A stretch of 64,000 bases of DNA. Source: Doryteuthis pealeii. Lineage: Eukaryota; Mollusca; Cephalopoda; Myopsida; Loliginidae. The notes beneath the pieces were generated by a model. The model was given only the letters and a program-made list of their open reading frames with translations, was not told the DNA's origin and searched no databases. Of the stretch, positions 30,686 to 41,139 are shown piece after piece. Where the stretch lies: contig CM042143.1 in the NCBI GenBank assembly GCA_023376005.1, positions 86,838,551 through 86,902,550 of the forward strand, in the 5' to 3' direction. The position numbers and the translations under genes are program-made. Within the stretch, counting starts at the first letter, position 1. Every line of letters begins with the position of its first letter.

Positions 30686-30720
30686 AGGTGTGTGTGTGTG
30701 CGTGCGTGTGTTTTCCAGTG
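30606..30720. repeat. (TA)n(TG)n compound microsatellite
   Basis: TA runs, then TG repeats with a short AAAAAAGG interruption. It ends the third unit of the tandem element. Confidence 0.95.
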
Positions 30721-30729
30721 TAAATATAT

Positions 30730-31470
30730 ATAAAATTGCATCTGTGATTTATTCTCTGTGATAGATTAAAGAATAACTTGACCAATTTTAACTCAATACA
30801 AAAAGGAGTAAAGACATGCTGTCTTGTGTGTAATGCAAGAAGATGTCATAAGTCTTCCTGGTTCAATTATATCAAGTCGCACACAAAGATGAACTATAAG
30901 GGATTATTTTCTACCAGTTAATTAGAGGATTTCAATGTCTCGTGTGAAACACAACTCAAGTTTCAGGAGAGAGAGAAACAAAAGAAAAGAAAAAAAATAT
31001 CAAATATTAGTTCATTTGTCCACCACCAGAGAGAAACAAACAGGCTTCTTCCTGGACAAATTACAAGTTTATTCAGCATGGATAACAATAGCTCTTGAAA
31101 GTTTATGATATCAAGAAATTTGAAAACCTGTCTCTAGAAAGAAAGAGAATTATTTCAATGGAGACAATTAGCCTCAAAATGTCACAGCCTGAAGCAAATT
31201 CCCAGATTGTGTCTTAAGCGATCCAGAACAAATGATATGACAAATTTAGAAGATATTGTCATAAAAGGTAACAATGCATACAGGAATCAAATGCTTGGGT
31301 TATATTCATAAGTGATAAGCTGAAAAGGAAAGAAAATTAGACTGAAGGCTCTGAGTATCCTGGTTCAATTCCTGATGACAGATGAATGAATTTGAAAAAG
31401 AACAAATCTTCAAATATCATAAAAATGGTAGTTTTATTTCTCTGAATTTTTTTTTAGATGAGGCTTGATA
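30730..31470. other. No gene seen
   Basis: Unique-looking sequence of moderate composition. No frame, splice pair or RNA could be supported. Confidence 0.45.
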
Positions 31471-31477
31471 ATTTGGT

Positions 31478-31742
31478 TGGTTGGTTTATTAATTTTAACG
31501 GCATATCAACCCGTCCGGGGTTATATCATGCCTAACGGTTAGGGTGTAATACATATTGTGTATTCATATATATACTTTTTGTAATTGGTTTTAACAATGT
31601 GTTAGCATTATTGGGGATTATATTGTATGGCATTGATTTGTTTCATGTCTATATTCTATGGTATAATTTTATTTCCCTCAAGAAGGAGAAAATATCCCCA
31701 ATGTTAACATTTTCAAACAGATCTTTCATATTGTTTGCTTTC
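31478..31742 (-). mobile_element. LINE 3' UTR copy (zinc-knuckle LINE)
   Basis: Plus strand: TTGGTTGGTTTATTAATTTT (the AACC-type tail reversed), ACGGCATATCAACC, ATTGTGTATTCATATATATA, TTAGCATTATTGGGGATTAT. It is ~90% identical by eye to 33290-33540, but stops at the start of the coding region and is 5'-truncated there. Confidence 0.75.
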
Positions 31743-31868
31743 TTGATAATTTGTATTATTTGAACTATTGTCCTCATCTTTATTGTTATCTACACAATGT
31801 TTCGGCCAATGTACCCTCCAGCCTTCTTCAGGTGTTTCTTGTTGAACTCAGGAACCTTCTTGTTGAAC
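31742..31868 (-). repeat. SINE-B tail, tandem partial copy
   Basis: Minus-strand tail: GATAATTTGTATTATTTGAA, ACAATGTTTCGGCCAATG, CAGCCTTCTTCAGGTG. It is followed directly by a full SINE-B in the same orientation, giving a head-to-tail partial dimer. The hammerhead-like segment (about 31790-31838) keeps CUGAAGA, GGC/GCC, GAAAC and stem I ACAC/GUGU. Confidence 0.75.
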
Positions 31869-32222
31869 TTTGAGATGAGGCTTGATAATTTGTATTGTTC
31901 TCATCTTTATTGTTATCTACACAACATTTCGGTTGATGTACACTCCGGCCTTCTTCAGATGTTTTTTGTAGAACACTGGAACATTCTTGATGAACATGGG
32001 AGTCTTCACGGAATTTTCGAATTGAACCCTTTATTCAATCCACTGGGGTAGACTGTTCTCATTCCATTAACTATGACTGGGCACAAGTGTTAAGCTGTGT
32101 TAAGTATTCAATGTTATCATTGCCCCTGGCCAGGATTGAACCTACAACCTAGAGATGATTGTCAATTAGAAGTGTATTAACTCAACCCTTATATTCGTTG
32201 CACAATGTGTCTAACTGGTTTC
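31868..32222 (-). repeat. SINE-B, full length
   Basis: Minus strand from the tRNA-like head near 32222 (TGTGCAACGAATATAAGGG, TAGGTTCAATCCTGGCC). The body includes TTAACACTTGTGCCCAGTC and AATAAAGGGTTCAATTCG. The tail is CATCTGAAGAAGGCCGGAGT ... GAAATGTTGTGTAGATAAC ... AATAAAGATGAGAACAA. The clearest head-to-tail copy of this family here. Confidence 0.85.
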
Positions 32223-32234
32223 CGAGTTCAACAA

Positions 32235-32315
32235 GAATCACCTGAAAAAGGCCAGATGATCACATCAGTCGAAACGTTGTTTATATAATGATAAAGAGGA
32301 GGACATTATTAGCGC
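32235..32315 (+). repeat. SINE-B tail fragment, opposite orientation
   Basis: AATCACCTGAAAAAGGCCAG, CATCAGTCGAAACGTTGTTT, ATAAAGAGGAGGACATTA, then joined to a SINE-A fragment (AGCGCTATGTGAAATG, 32310-32405). It faces the preceding minus-strand SINE-B. Confidence 0.65.
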
Positions 32316-32411
32316 TATGTGAAATGAAAACAGCCTCATGCAGGATTTGAACTCATCTCATTGTGTTAATTTCGTACGATGTTAATCATTACACCACCAC
32401 GCACCTCCACT

Positions 32412-32530
32412 ATATAAAAATTGTGAAAAAACTTAAAAACTTGAATTCAATCAAAAATTGACATGACTTAATTCATGTTTTTTCACAATTTTTATACATT
32501 TATATTGTCAGATTTATATCCATTTCTTTC
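32412..32530. repeat. FB1-type foldback, small
   Basis: TATAAAAATTGTGAAAAAAC and its complement GTTTTTTCACAATTTTTATA surround ~40 bp. The family end TATATTGTCAGATTTATATCC follows, then (TA)n at 32537-32569. Confidence 0.75.
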
Positions 32531-32533
32531 TTG

Positions 32534-32565
<32 letters not shown>

Positions 32566-32573
<8 letters not shown>

Positions 32574-32725
32574 GGTATGAAAACACACAATGCTGTTAAA
32601 AAGAAAATATTTTATATCTAACAGCATTGTGTGTTTTCATATCCTTTTATCTATACTTATACTGTCGGATTAATTTCTTTACTCTTAACATTTCTCCCAA
32701 ATATATATATATATATATATATATG
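32566..32725. repeat. FB1-type foldback, small, second
   Basis: GGTATGAAAACACACAATGC and its complement GCATTGTGTGTTTTCATA, then ACTGTCGGATTAATTTC and CTTAACATTT with (TA)n. Same arm as the half-element at 13032. Confidence 0.75.
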
Positions 32726-32904
32726 GTAAAGAAAAAGGCTTAAATATCTGTTATATAATTTAACACATACCCAGCTAAGAATCATTCCTAACAACAACTA
32801 ACCTGCTGGACCAATAAAAATCCAGTCCACTCCCACCACCCCGCCTCAGTGGAGTACCAAACCAGGAGGTATTTAAGCAAACCGATAAACCAATTTGCCC
32901 ATTT

Positions 32905-32975
32905 GGTCTGAAGATCGTATAGGTGAGAAATTGTCAGTAACCAGGTGTTGACTCCATGTCCACACTAACTTAACT
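32905..32975. repeat. FB2 half-element
   Basis: TCTGAAGATCGTATAGGTGA, GTCAGTAACCAGGTGTTGAC, TCCATGTCCACACTAAC: only the right arm of FB2. Confidence 0.7.
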
Positions 32976-33289
32976 CAAATATGCTTTACTGTTAATAACT
33001 TATGTATGAAAAATAAGGTGAATATTAATAAATTATTAAGTTTACTATTTCAGGTATATTTTAAAACTGTATTTCTGAATATTTTGTTTAAATTTTTCTG
33101 TTGAAATAAGCATTATATTTTAATCCTCTACTCCTCCTGTTCAACCAGCCACACATTAGCATGTTTCTATGTCTTTTAATTCTATCTTGTAACCTGTGAG
33201 GTGAGGTAAGCGAAATCTTGCTGTTTTGTGTTCTTGTACTAAAAATTTTACCTGGAATAAGTGAATATGCTTTACTTTTAATAACTTGT

Positions 33290-33860
33290 TTGGTTGGTTG
33301 GTTTATTAATTTTAACGGCATATCAACCTGTCCAGGGTTATATCATGCCTAGCGGTTGGGGTGTTATACATATTGTGTATTCATATATATACTTTTAGTA
33401 ATTGGTTTTAACAATGTGTTAGCATTATTGGGAATTATATTGTATGGCATTGATTTGTTTCATGTCTATATTCTATGGTATAATTTTATTTCCCTTAAAA
33501 AAGAGAAAATATCCCCAATGTTAACATTTTCAAATAGATCCTTCATATTGTTTGCTTTAAAATAATGTTTTCTGATGTGAGCAAAAAATCTGCATTCCAT
33601 CAATAAGTGTTTGACTGTTAGGGGTGTTTGACAGGTTTCACATTGTGGTTGTTGTTCTTGTTTGAGTATATAAGAGTGTGTTAGTTTTGTATGACCAATG
33701 CATAATCGGGACATAATGACTTGTTCCTTTCTAGACTTCCTTAAAGTTGGTCTGCAGCCTCCCAAAGTCGGTTTGATTAGGAAGAGTTTATTGTGGATAC
33801 AGTTATTCCAGTGTTGCTGCCATTTTGTATCTATTAATTTTAGGTTTCAAGTTTTAGGTT
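33290..33860 (-). mobile_element. LINE 3' end: coding tail plus 3' UTR
   Basis: The 5'-truncated end of a non-LTR retrotransposon on the minus strand. Coding sequence runs from ~33850 down to 33466. The 3' UTR follows to an AACC-type microsatellite tail near 33290 (plus TTGGTTGGTTGG). Homologous ends are at 31478-31742 and 44284-44660. Its 3' tip (GGTTGATATGCC) is also found on SINE-A2 and element X. Confidence 0.75.
33466..33850 (-). pseudogene. C-terminal fragment of LINE ORF2 with zinc-knuckle
   Basis: Minus-strand reading from ~33850: IDTKWQQHWNNCIHNKLFLI, KPTLGGCRPTLRKSRKEQV, IMSRLCIGHTKLTHSYIL, then CETCQTPLTVKHLLMECRFF. The W-x-x-x-W, RLxIGHTxLTHxYIL and CxxC...VKHxLxEC arrangement is the region after the RNase H domain in jockey/I-type LINE proteins, probably a Zn-binding element used in RNA or DNA contact. 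It is open to a stop near 33466. The reverse transcriptase and endonuclease are missing, so it is a dead 5'-truncated copy. The motif was recognised from memory. Confidence 0.75.
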
Positions 33861-33932
33861 TAATAACTTGTGTATGAAAAATAAGATGAATATTCGTAAA
33901 TTATTAAGTTTACTATTTCAGTTAAATTTTAA

Positions 33933-33934
<2 letters not shown>

Positions 33935-33972
<38 letters not shown>
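33935..33972. repeat. (TA)n microsatellite
   Basis: TA run abutting FB6. Confidence 0.95.
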
Positions 33973-33974
<2 letters not shown>

Positions 33975-34215
33975 CAAAGGTACACGGTATTAACCTATTC
34001 GAGTTTCACCATAAGGATCTTCAGGGTTAAATCCACTGGATTAATCAAGATATTGATTAATGGCACCGCAGACCTATAATCAACCGTTTATTGCAAAAAA
34101 AACACACACACACAGGTAATCGACTGCCATTAATCAATATGTTGATTAATCCAGTGGATTTAACCCTGAAGATCCTTATGGTGAAACTCGAGTAGGTTAA
34201 TACAATGTACCTTCA
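33973..34215. repeat. Palindromic element FB6
   Basis: Arms 33973-34068 and 34126-34213: CATAAGGATCTTCAGGGTTA and AATCCACTGGATTAATC against their complements. The centre is AAAAAACACACACACACAGG. Both arms carry a hammerhead-like motif, the right one nearly ideal. The left (minus strand) has the same stem I but one mismatch in stem III. Confidence 0.8.
34160..34200 (+). ncRNA. Hammerhead-like motif with 6-bp stem I
   Basis: UUAACC (34160-34165), CUGAAGA (34166-34172), U-CC-UUAU-GG-U (34173-34182), GAAA (34183-34186), loopless stem III ACUC/GAGU (34186-34193), A at 34194 (GUA cleavage triplet), GGUUAA (34195-34200). Stem I pairs over all six positions. The one departure is a U-U mismatch where stem II should close. 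Confidence 0.5.
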
Positions 34216-34354
34216 TGTTAATAAATTTACTCTACTAACGTATCGAGCACTTTATATTTTTTATATCGCTGCCTTATCATTGTGAAACTTGAATCAACTA
34301 ACCACTGTGACCATTTTCATTAGTAAGTCACTTTTTTCCACAAATACCATATTA

Positions 34355-34360
34355 TATATA

Positions 34361-34415
<55 letters not shown>
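34355..34415. repeat. (TA)n(CA)n microsatellite
   Basis: TA run followed by a (CA)n run of about 32 bp. Confidence 0.95.
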
Positions 34416-34417
<2 letters not shown>

Positions 34418-34869
34418 ACATAAAGTTCAACAGTCAAAAGAAAGAAAAAGATAATAAAAAGGCAATATTTGAAAAAAAAAAAAAAAATTTTTTGTTTTAA
34501 ATTTCAATGAATATTCAATAGTCAGCTGGGATTTTTCAACATATCACCCTTCCTAGATAAATTAGTCCTGCAAGTCCGAAATCATAATGTAGACCTTAAT
34601 AACCAAACAACATGGAAACAGATATTTCAAACAATATAATGTTCCAACTTTTACCCTAAACCTCTTTTACTAGAATTTGATGATACTAATTTCACACAAT
34701 TTAGATTTTTCTCATCTTATATTTACTTTTTACTGTTTCTTGGGACATCTTCACATGTACCAGAACAAGCACTATGCTGAACTCCGTTACAGTCCTGCTT
34801 AAGACACAACCACTATTCTCCTGTCTTTCGAAAGGTCATTCACCCCCACTCTAACATACTTTCTATCTC

Positions 34870-34920
34870 AGGTTCTGATGAAGGTTTGCTAAAACCGAAA
34901 CATTATGACATCAACTTCAC
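34870..34920 (+). ncRNA. Weak hammerhead-like hairpin
   Basis: GGUU, CUGAUGA, extra A, stem II GGUUU-GCUA-AAACC, GAAAC, then AUC followed by AAC. Stem II is perfect, but stem III (ACAUUAUGACAU) does not pair properly, so it is likely a decayed relative. Confidence 0.3.
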
Positions 34921-34989
34921 CATCAAGAATAAGTCCATCTTTCATGTTTGTTTTTTTTTTTATTTTCTACATCTCAATGAAATCAAATA

Positions 34990-35110
34990 AATTTGTATCT
35001 TTAAAAAAAAAGGAGAAAGAAAAAGGAGAAAAAAAAGAAAGAAAAAGAAAAAAGAAGAAAAAAAAGAAAAATGGGGGGGGGGAAGAAAAAAAGAAAAAAA
35101 GATTTTGTTT
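34990..35110. repeat. A/G-rich tract with G run
   Basis: GAAAAA-type repeats and a G9 run (35072-35080). The Lys-rich frame here is low-complexity. Confidence 0.9.
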
Positions 35111-35469
35111 TAAAAAATAATTAGAATAAATTGTCTAGAGATAAAATAAATAAATTGACCTTTAAGTGAAGGAGTCAAATTACCATTAAAATCAATCTGG
35201 GTGTAACTGAAATGGAAGAATTGATCATTAAATAGAAAGTTTTTAATATTCTCAAATTGTATCACATTCAGCAATGCCTTGACCAGCTGTGGCCAAACAA
35301 TATAATTAAATGACACACCTCATATTCAGTAAAATGACATTATATCGAATCACAAAACAAAATACACACGCAAAAGTGCTGATGTAGATTTGATCAGGAA
35401 ATATACAGATGTAATCAATAAGAGATATGCACAGTATAATTCATATATATATATATATTATATATATAT

Positions 35470-35805
35470 ACACACACACTAGACAAAACATGACCCGTTG
35501 GGTTACTCATTCAGCTCTGGGTAGATAAGTTGAATTAGGGAAAAGTGAGTTTGCAAAGCGAATTAATTTTTTTTTTAAATAAATACGGCTTGAGAATTTA
35601 AAAAAAAAAAAAAAAAAAAAAAACATTTAAATCATTTTGTAAGATTTCTCAGAAAGGGAATGTTTGACCTAATTTAAATTTATTAAGAGCCAAGATGTTG
35701 GTCGGGTTGGCAGCTTATGAAATTTAACATAAAAATCAGTTTCAAACTATCTCTTTACACTCATTAAGAAACTAACATATATAACGAGGAGGTAATCAAG
35801 ATATG
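35470..35805 (+). repeat. Rep-6, copy 2
   Basis: Direct copy of 5190-5500 with an A/T-run expansion near 35598. Landmarks are GAGTTTGCAAAGCGAATTAA and CTAACATATATAACGAGGAG. Both copies are preceded by (TA)n then CACACACTAGAC. Confidence 0.7.
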
Positions 35806-36009
35806 CATAGAAAAGGGGAAAGTGACAAGCAGAATGTGAGTAAGAGAGTTTTTAACTTAATTGCAAATTATGACTAATTAGAACCAATTAAAATAGAATT
35901 ATTTTCAGACATAACACAAGAAATAATTTAATATGATTTTCATGTCATTAAACTAAACAGTAAAAAAAATGATTTGCTCAGTTTTAGTTATATATATATA
36001 TATATATAT

Positions 36010-36172
36010 ATATATTTTAAGTTAGGGTAGCTTGGACATGGTCAACACTGCTTGGTTACTGACAGTTTCTCACATATGCAAACACTTGGTTTGAAGAATC
36101 ACATAGGCGAGAAACTGTCAGTAACCAAGCGCCGTTGACTATGTCCATACTACCCTAACTTAGATTTAAATG
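36010..36172. repeat. Foldback FB2, complete with ends
   Basis: TAAGTTAGGGTAGCTTGGAC ... GTCCATACTACCCTAACTTA, arms of ~65 bp nearly to the centre. It starts directly at the end of a (TA)n run. Followed by an AGTGCTGTTTACTTATAAAT block that also follows the FB2 half-element at 51185. Confidence 0.85.
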
Positions 36173-36531
36173 CTTGATCCACATTACTGAGTGCTGTTTA
36201 CTTATAAATATAGCACCTATATTATCTAAATTATATATAACATAATTTCATACAGGAGAAAATGGTTTGATTCCATTCATTAACATTAAAGATAGATCTA
36301 TAACATTTACCGTATTTGACAGCATATAGGTCGCACGGGCATATAAGACAAACCCCCCCCCCATTTCAGCAGGTCAGATTCAGGAAAAAAAGTTTTTAGT
36401 GAATTTTTCATACGCTCCTGTTAACCTTGATTATAACAATACCAGCGTAAGCTGGGTTAGTGAGTATCATAAAGAAGATTAGTCTAGACGTACGGGAGGT
36501 CTCAAACTTCAAATACGATGTATAAGACGTG

Positions 36532-36757
36532 GAATTTAACAGGTTTGAATTCAGAGTTTTCCTTCTCCTAGACTGGTTACTTAGCCATGGTTAAAGAGCC
36601 CAATCTGCCCTGTTATTCACCCATAGCTGGAGGGAGAATTGAATTCATACCTTTCCCAAGGGTATTAGCGCTATGTGAAATGCAAACAGCTTCGTCCAGT
36701 AATTGAACTCTGGTTGATGAGTTCATTTCCCACGACTAACCATTACACCACACGCCT
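36532..36757 (-). repeat. SINE-A copy
   Basis: AATTTAACAGGTTTGAATTC, GTTAAAGAGCCCAATCTGCC, CCAAGGGTATTAGCGCTATG and AACCATTACACCACACGCC (reverse of GGCGTGTGGTGTAATGGTT). 3'-truncated compared with 37598-37888. Confidence 0.8.
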
Positions 36758-37110
36758 TCATATGTAATGAAGATATATGATAAGAGACTTAAAAATAAAG
36801 AAGTCAAAGTTTCTTCGGCTCTTGGAAAATTAGAGGCTTCTAAAGACATCTTAGCAGGTTGACCACTTAATTAACCTACGACAAGAAAGTAGAGAAGTTT
36901 GACTTCTAGAGTCATCTTCAATTAGTTTCACTAGGCTCTAAAAGGGTGATGACTTCAATTACAGGCTTAGCAGGCACTTAACCTTCTTAACAAGATTTTT
37001 AATATATAAACAAAAGTACAATTATGAATACAGATAGATAAGCAAGTACATTCAACAGGAATGAAGACTGACAATACATTCTGTTAAGAAAACCAGGTCA
37101 TCCTCACCTA

Positions 37111-37288
37111 GAGGTTTTGTGCAACACAATCTTCCCATCACTCGTGCCTTCTCTATTTCATTCTGGATTATATAGCTGCACCACTTAGACCCTCACCTCG
37201 AGGTTTTGTGCAACACAATCTTCCCATCACTCGTGCCTTCTCTATTTCATTCTGGATTATAAGGCTGCACCACTTGGACCTTAATGAA
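37111..37288 (+). repeat. 89-bp tandem duplication
   Basis: GAGGTTTTGTGCAACACAAT ... GGATTATATAGCTGCACCAC, repeated at 37200 with almost no change, so it is recent. Context unknown. Confidence 0.9.
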
Positions 37289-37581
37289 AAGCCAAGAGAA
37301 TAAGCTAGATGGGAACTGCATAAGAATGCTGCGTGCGATATTAAATAAACCGTGAAAAAAAAAATAAAAATAAAAAAAACACCCCACAAGAAAGCAGCTG
37401 TATGGCCACTTGCCCCCTCTCACACAAAGCATCTGAATGAGATGAGCAAGACATGCTGGACACTGCATCATAAGTGACGTTCTCCTGTGGAAACCAGCAC
37501 ATAGGCACATCAGTGTGGGCCATCCAAAAAGATAAGCCAATACATTCAACAGGAATGAAGACTTCTGAAGGGAATTAGGAT

Positions 37582-37910
37582 GTTGGTGGTGATATATATA
37601 TTTACCAACCCCCTCCGCACGAGCAGGATGCAACACACGGTCAATTTCTTAAGCGGAGTTTAACAGGTTTGAATTCAGAGTTTTCCTTCTCCTAGACCGG
37701 TTGCCTAACCATGGTTAAAGAGCCCAGCCTGCTCTACTATTTACCCATACCTGAAGGGAGAGTAAAATTCATACCTTTCCCAAGGGTATTAGCACTAAGT
37801 GAAATGCCTATTACCACGTCCAGGATTTGAACTCGGGGCGACGAGTCCATTTCCTATGACTTTAACCATTACACCATGCACTTCCACTTCTGTTAGTGGT
37901 GATATATGTT
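37582..37910 (-). repeat. SINE-A, full length, with target-site duplication
   Basis: Element ~37598-37888. It has ACCAACCCCCTCCGCACGAG at the 3' end, GAACTCGGGGCGACGAGTCC at the B box and AACCATTACACCATGCACTT at the head. Flanks GTTGGTGGTGATATAT (from ~37582) and GTTAGTGGTGATATAT (from ~37893) form a 16-bp target duplication with one mismatch. Confidence 0.85.
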
Positions 37911-38289
37911 GGTTACAGACAGACACACTGTCTCCATTATAATAAGATGTGAGTTAAGTTAAAAATATTAACAATATATAAATATATAAAATGAATGAAT
38001 TATGTAACTGAACATACAAAAATGTAAGATTATGTAAGTCACGTATTTCAAGTGTAAATCAAGCTATAACAATCTATATACTAATATAGTATATATACTA
38101 ATACTCATGTTCCTTAAAAGTACAACAGTTATCATCTTGCAACACCCTCTGGTTAAAAATGAGATTGTCTAAATCGTCCAAGATGAAATCCAAAAATGTA
38201 AATCCTGATTATCTGTTGTTGCTTATCTGCCAAATTCTTGTGATATAATCAGTGATGTAGTTTCAGTTACAGACACTGAATCTCCAATA

Positions 38290-38640
38290 CAATAAGATTA
38301 GAAGTGGCTACTCGGCATTGCCTAGGTAGAAGATGGGATAATAATAAGTTTGTCTCATAAATCCATTGATTGTTTTGGTCTTACACAATGGATTTATGTT
38401 TTAATCACAAACGCAACCAACGACTTTCCCTTCTCTTACTATTCAAATCCTAATTTTTAAACATCTTTCCAGATATAAATAAAATCTTCATTATTTTTGC
38501 ACAAAAAAGCAAGCTCTGGTGACAGTAAATGTGTATATATATTTACATTGTCGTTAATTGTTTTATTTTTGTATTTTCCTCCAGAGATACATACATACGC
38601 ACCAACTGTCCTTTATATTTGTATAGATAGATTTTTTTTA
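38290..38640 (+). repeat. Rep-5, internally deleted copy
   Basis: Starts GGCTACTCGGCATTGCC and ends AACTGTCCTTTATATTTG then GATAGATTTT. Compared with 26245-27345, about 700 bp of interior are absent. Confidence 0.55.
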
Positions 38641-39108
38641 AACTCAACATTTTCAACAACAACCACCACTGCAGCAGTTTAACAAGAAGGCAAGGTGTGT
38701 GCTGCAACCATGAATTAACATAAAATTGAGAATATAAGGTAAATAACTAAGGGAATTGTGACGTAAGCAGTGATGTAGTTTCAGTTACAGACAGAGAATC
38801 TCCATTATAATAAGATAAAAAAATAAACATTTTCAATAAAACCACCGGCAACCACTGCATCGGTTTAACAGGAGGGGCAAGGTGTGCGTGTCGCAACCAT
38901 AAATTAACATAAAATTGAGAATATAAGGTAAATAACTAAGGGAATTGTGATGTAAGCAGTGATGTAGTTTGTTACAGACAGACAGAGAATCTCCATTATA
39001 ATAAGATAAAAAATAAACATTTTCAATAAAACCACCAACAACCACTGCATCGGTTTAACAGGAGGGGCAAGGTGTGCGTGTCGCAACCATAAATTAACAT
39101 AAAATTAA
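38640..39108. repeat. Tandem array, ~188-bp unit, ~2.5 copies
   Basis: Units share AACCACTGCATCGGTTTAAC, AGGGGCAAGGTGTGCGTG, AAATTGAGAATATAAGGTAA and AATCTCCATTATAATAAGAT (a Rep-3 element). Units begin near 38640 (diverged), 38823 and 39010; the last stops at the AAATTAACATAAAATT block. Confidence 0.8.
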
Positions 39109-39359
39109 ACAGGTTCTTGAAACTAGGAACAAGTGATCAATCTTTATTTGGAAATCTACCAGGTTCCATCCCTCCCACCTACACCACCAGCATTTTTAGA
39201 TTCTCCCCACTGCCATTCCTCTTCTTTGCAAAGGACCATGAGATGAGGGGAGGGAGCGAGGGGTGGAAAAGTTTGCTAAGATCAACTGTGAATGGTGTGT
39301 GTGCGCTCTCTCCTTGCGCAGATCAATTTTCTACCATAATATTTATTCGGTAAATAAGC

Positions 39360-40035
39360 ATAATATATCTGCAATCGGTACTGACTCATAACTGTAAATT
39401 TTCCTCGGCTTTATTTCTGTAAATGTCTCGTATTTATGTGCATGCGTGTAACACAGTAAAAAGAGGGCACATTATAGCAAGATTTGTATTAGAGCAATAT
39501 GGTTTTTATCTGAAAGTCCCACGGAATTTCATAAGTCTCATCTTCTAGTTTGTGCATACACTATCTGTAAGTATGGCCAAGTTTTAATCTCTTGCACAAT
39601 TCCCAGCAGATCCCCTTTCCCACTCAGTCATACCTACTCTTGTCTTTTTGTGGGATTAACTGTTTCATCTATCACCACATAATTTACACTTGCTATTCTT
39701 CTGCAAATTATCAATTTGTGCTTTATTATTATTACTAGTACAAATTTAAAAAACGCCCTCAGGGCGATGTAAAAATAGATTTTTGAAACATATTGCCTGA
39801 GGAGTGGGAGTAAAAAATTCAATGTCAGCGAGTCTGTACCCTAAGTAAGTAAAATCATCAAATTCATTAAAGGATTAAAAAATAAAACAATTTGAAATGT
39901 AAACTTTAAATATATATTAAAATAAAACAAACTATATATAGATATATAATACCAGTCATGTATTTATTAAAACTTGTTTTAAAAAAACAATGAGGACTGT
40001 GTAATGTTGCATGTTCAAATTTTGAGTGTATTTAT
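39360..40035. other. Mostly unassigned; includes repeat Rep-8
   Basis: 39516-39605 (TTCATAAGTCTCATCTTCTA, TTTAATCTCTTGCACAATTC) recurs inverted at 44805-44910. The remainder is AT-rich with no gene seen. Confidence 0.5.
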
Positions 40036-40204
40036 TCTATGTTATGACGATTTTGGGTAATGTGACGTAAGCAGTGACATAATTTTTGTTACAGACAAAA
40101 ACCGGAAGCGAATCTCCATTATCAATAGATTATAAAATTATTTTCCATGTCTTAGCAAGATATATTCAAACACTGATTGAATTTTTTTTTAATATAAATC
40201 TTTA

Positions 40205-40442
40205 GTTCGCTTTCTTTGTTTAATGGCATATCAACCTTTGTGGGTTATCTAATGCTAAAGCCATTCTTGTAGAAGAATAGTAGTAGTACTATTTAACCTA
40301 TAGTTGGGGGATGAGGAGGTTCATACTTTTCCCAAGGGCATTTGTCTGAAAGTGAATGTAATAGCATAACTAGAGTTTGACCTGGCTTATTACAGATATT
40401 ACAGTTCAGCATTTTTGCAACTACACCACAAAAATTCGGAAG
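40205..40442 (-). repeat. SINE-A2 copy
   Basis: Plus strand reads GGCATATCAACCTTTGTGG, TTCTTGTAGAAGAATAGTAG, TTCCCAAGGGCATTTGTC, then the tRNA-like head region CAACTACACCACAAAAATTC. An intact comparison for the interrupted copy at 14098-14832. Confidence 0.75.
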
Positions 40443-40654
40443 ACTAATAGTGGGACTCCCCACTATAAATCTTTCAAATTTTTTACTTAACACTTGTACA
40501 CAATACAGCAAAACTGATTGTACAAAAAAATGCTGAGTAAATTTCAAAGATGATTCTAAGATTTTGCTAACATGGTGCTCAAACTTTTGCATCAACCTAA
40601 TAAATAGAATGTTATATAAAGATGTGGAAGATGAAATATTGTTTAAATAGTCCA

Positions 40655-40980
40655 ATTAAGAAAAAAGGAAAAGAAGAAAAGGAAAAGAAAAGAAAAAGAA
40701 AAGGAAAGAAGAAAAAGAAAAGGAAAGAAAAGGAAAAGAAAAGGAAAAGAAAAGAAAGAAAAGAAAAAGAAAAAGAAAAAGAAAAAGAAAAAAAAGAAAA
40801 GAAAAGAAAAGAAAAAAAAAGAAAAGGAAAAGGAAAAGAAAAGAAAAAGAAAAGAAAAGGAAAAGAAAAGGAAAAGGAAAAGAAAGGAAAAGAAAAGAAA
40901 AGGAAAAAGAAAAGGAAAAGGAAAGAAAAGGAAAAGAAAGACTAAGGGAGAGCAAGAAAGAAGAAAGAAAAAAAGAAGAA
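40655..40980. repeat. ~300-bp polypurine (A/G) tract
   Basis: Uninterrupted purines made of GAAAA, GGAAAA and GAAA units on the plus strand, about 40660-40940, continuing less strictly to 40980. The Lys/Glu- or Phe/Leu-rich frames are artefacts. Confidence 0.95.
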
Positions 40981-41139
40981 TGATTAGTGAAATCAAAAAA
41001 AGGTCAGATTCACAGATGAATGATAAAAGGAAAAGAAAGGCCAATTTCCTGTGACATTGTTTCCTGAAACAAAGATCTTGCAATTCTGTTAAGACTAAAT
41101 AACAACAACAACCGACTGAGTGAAGCACAACAAGAGTCA

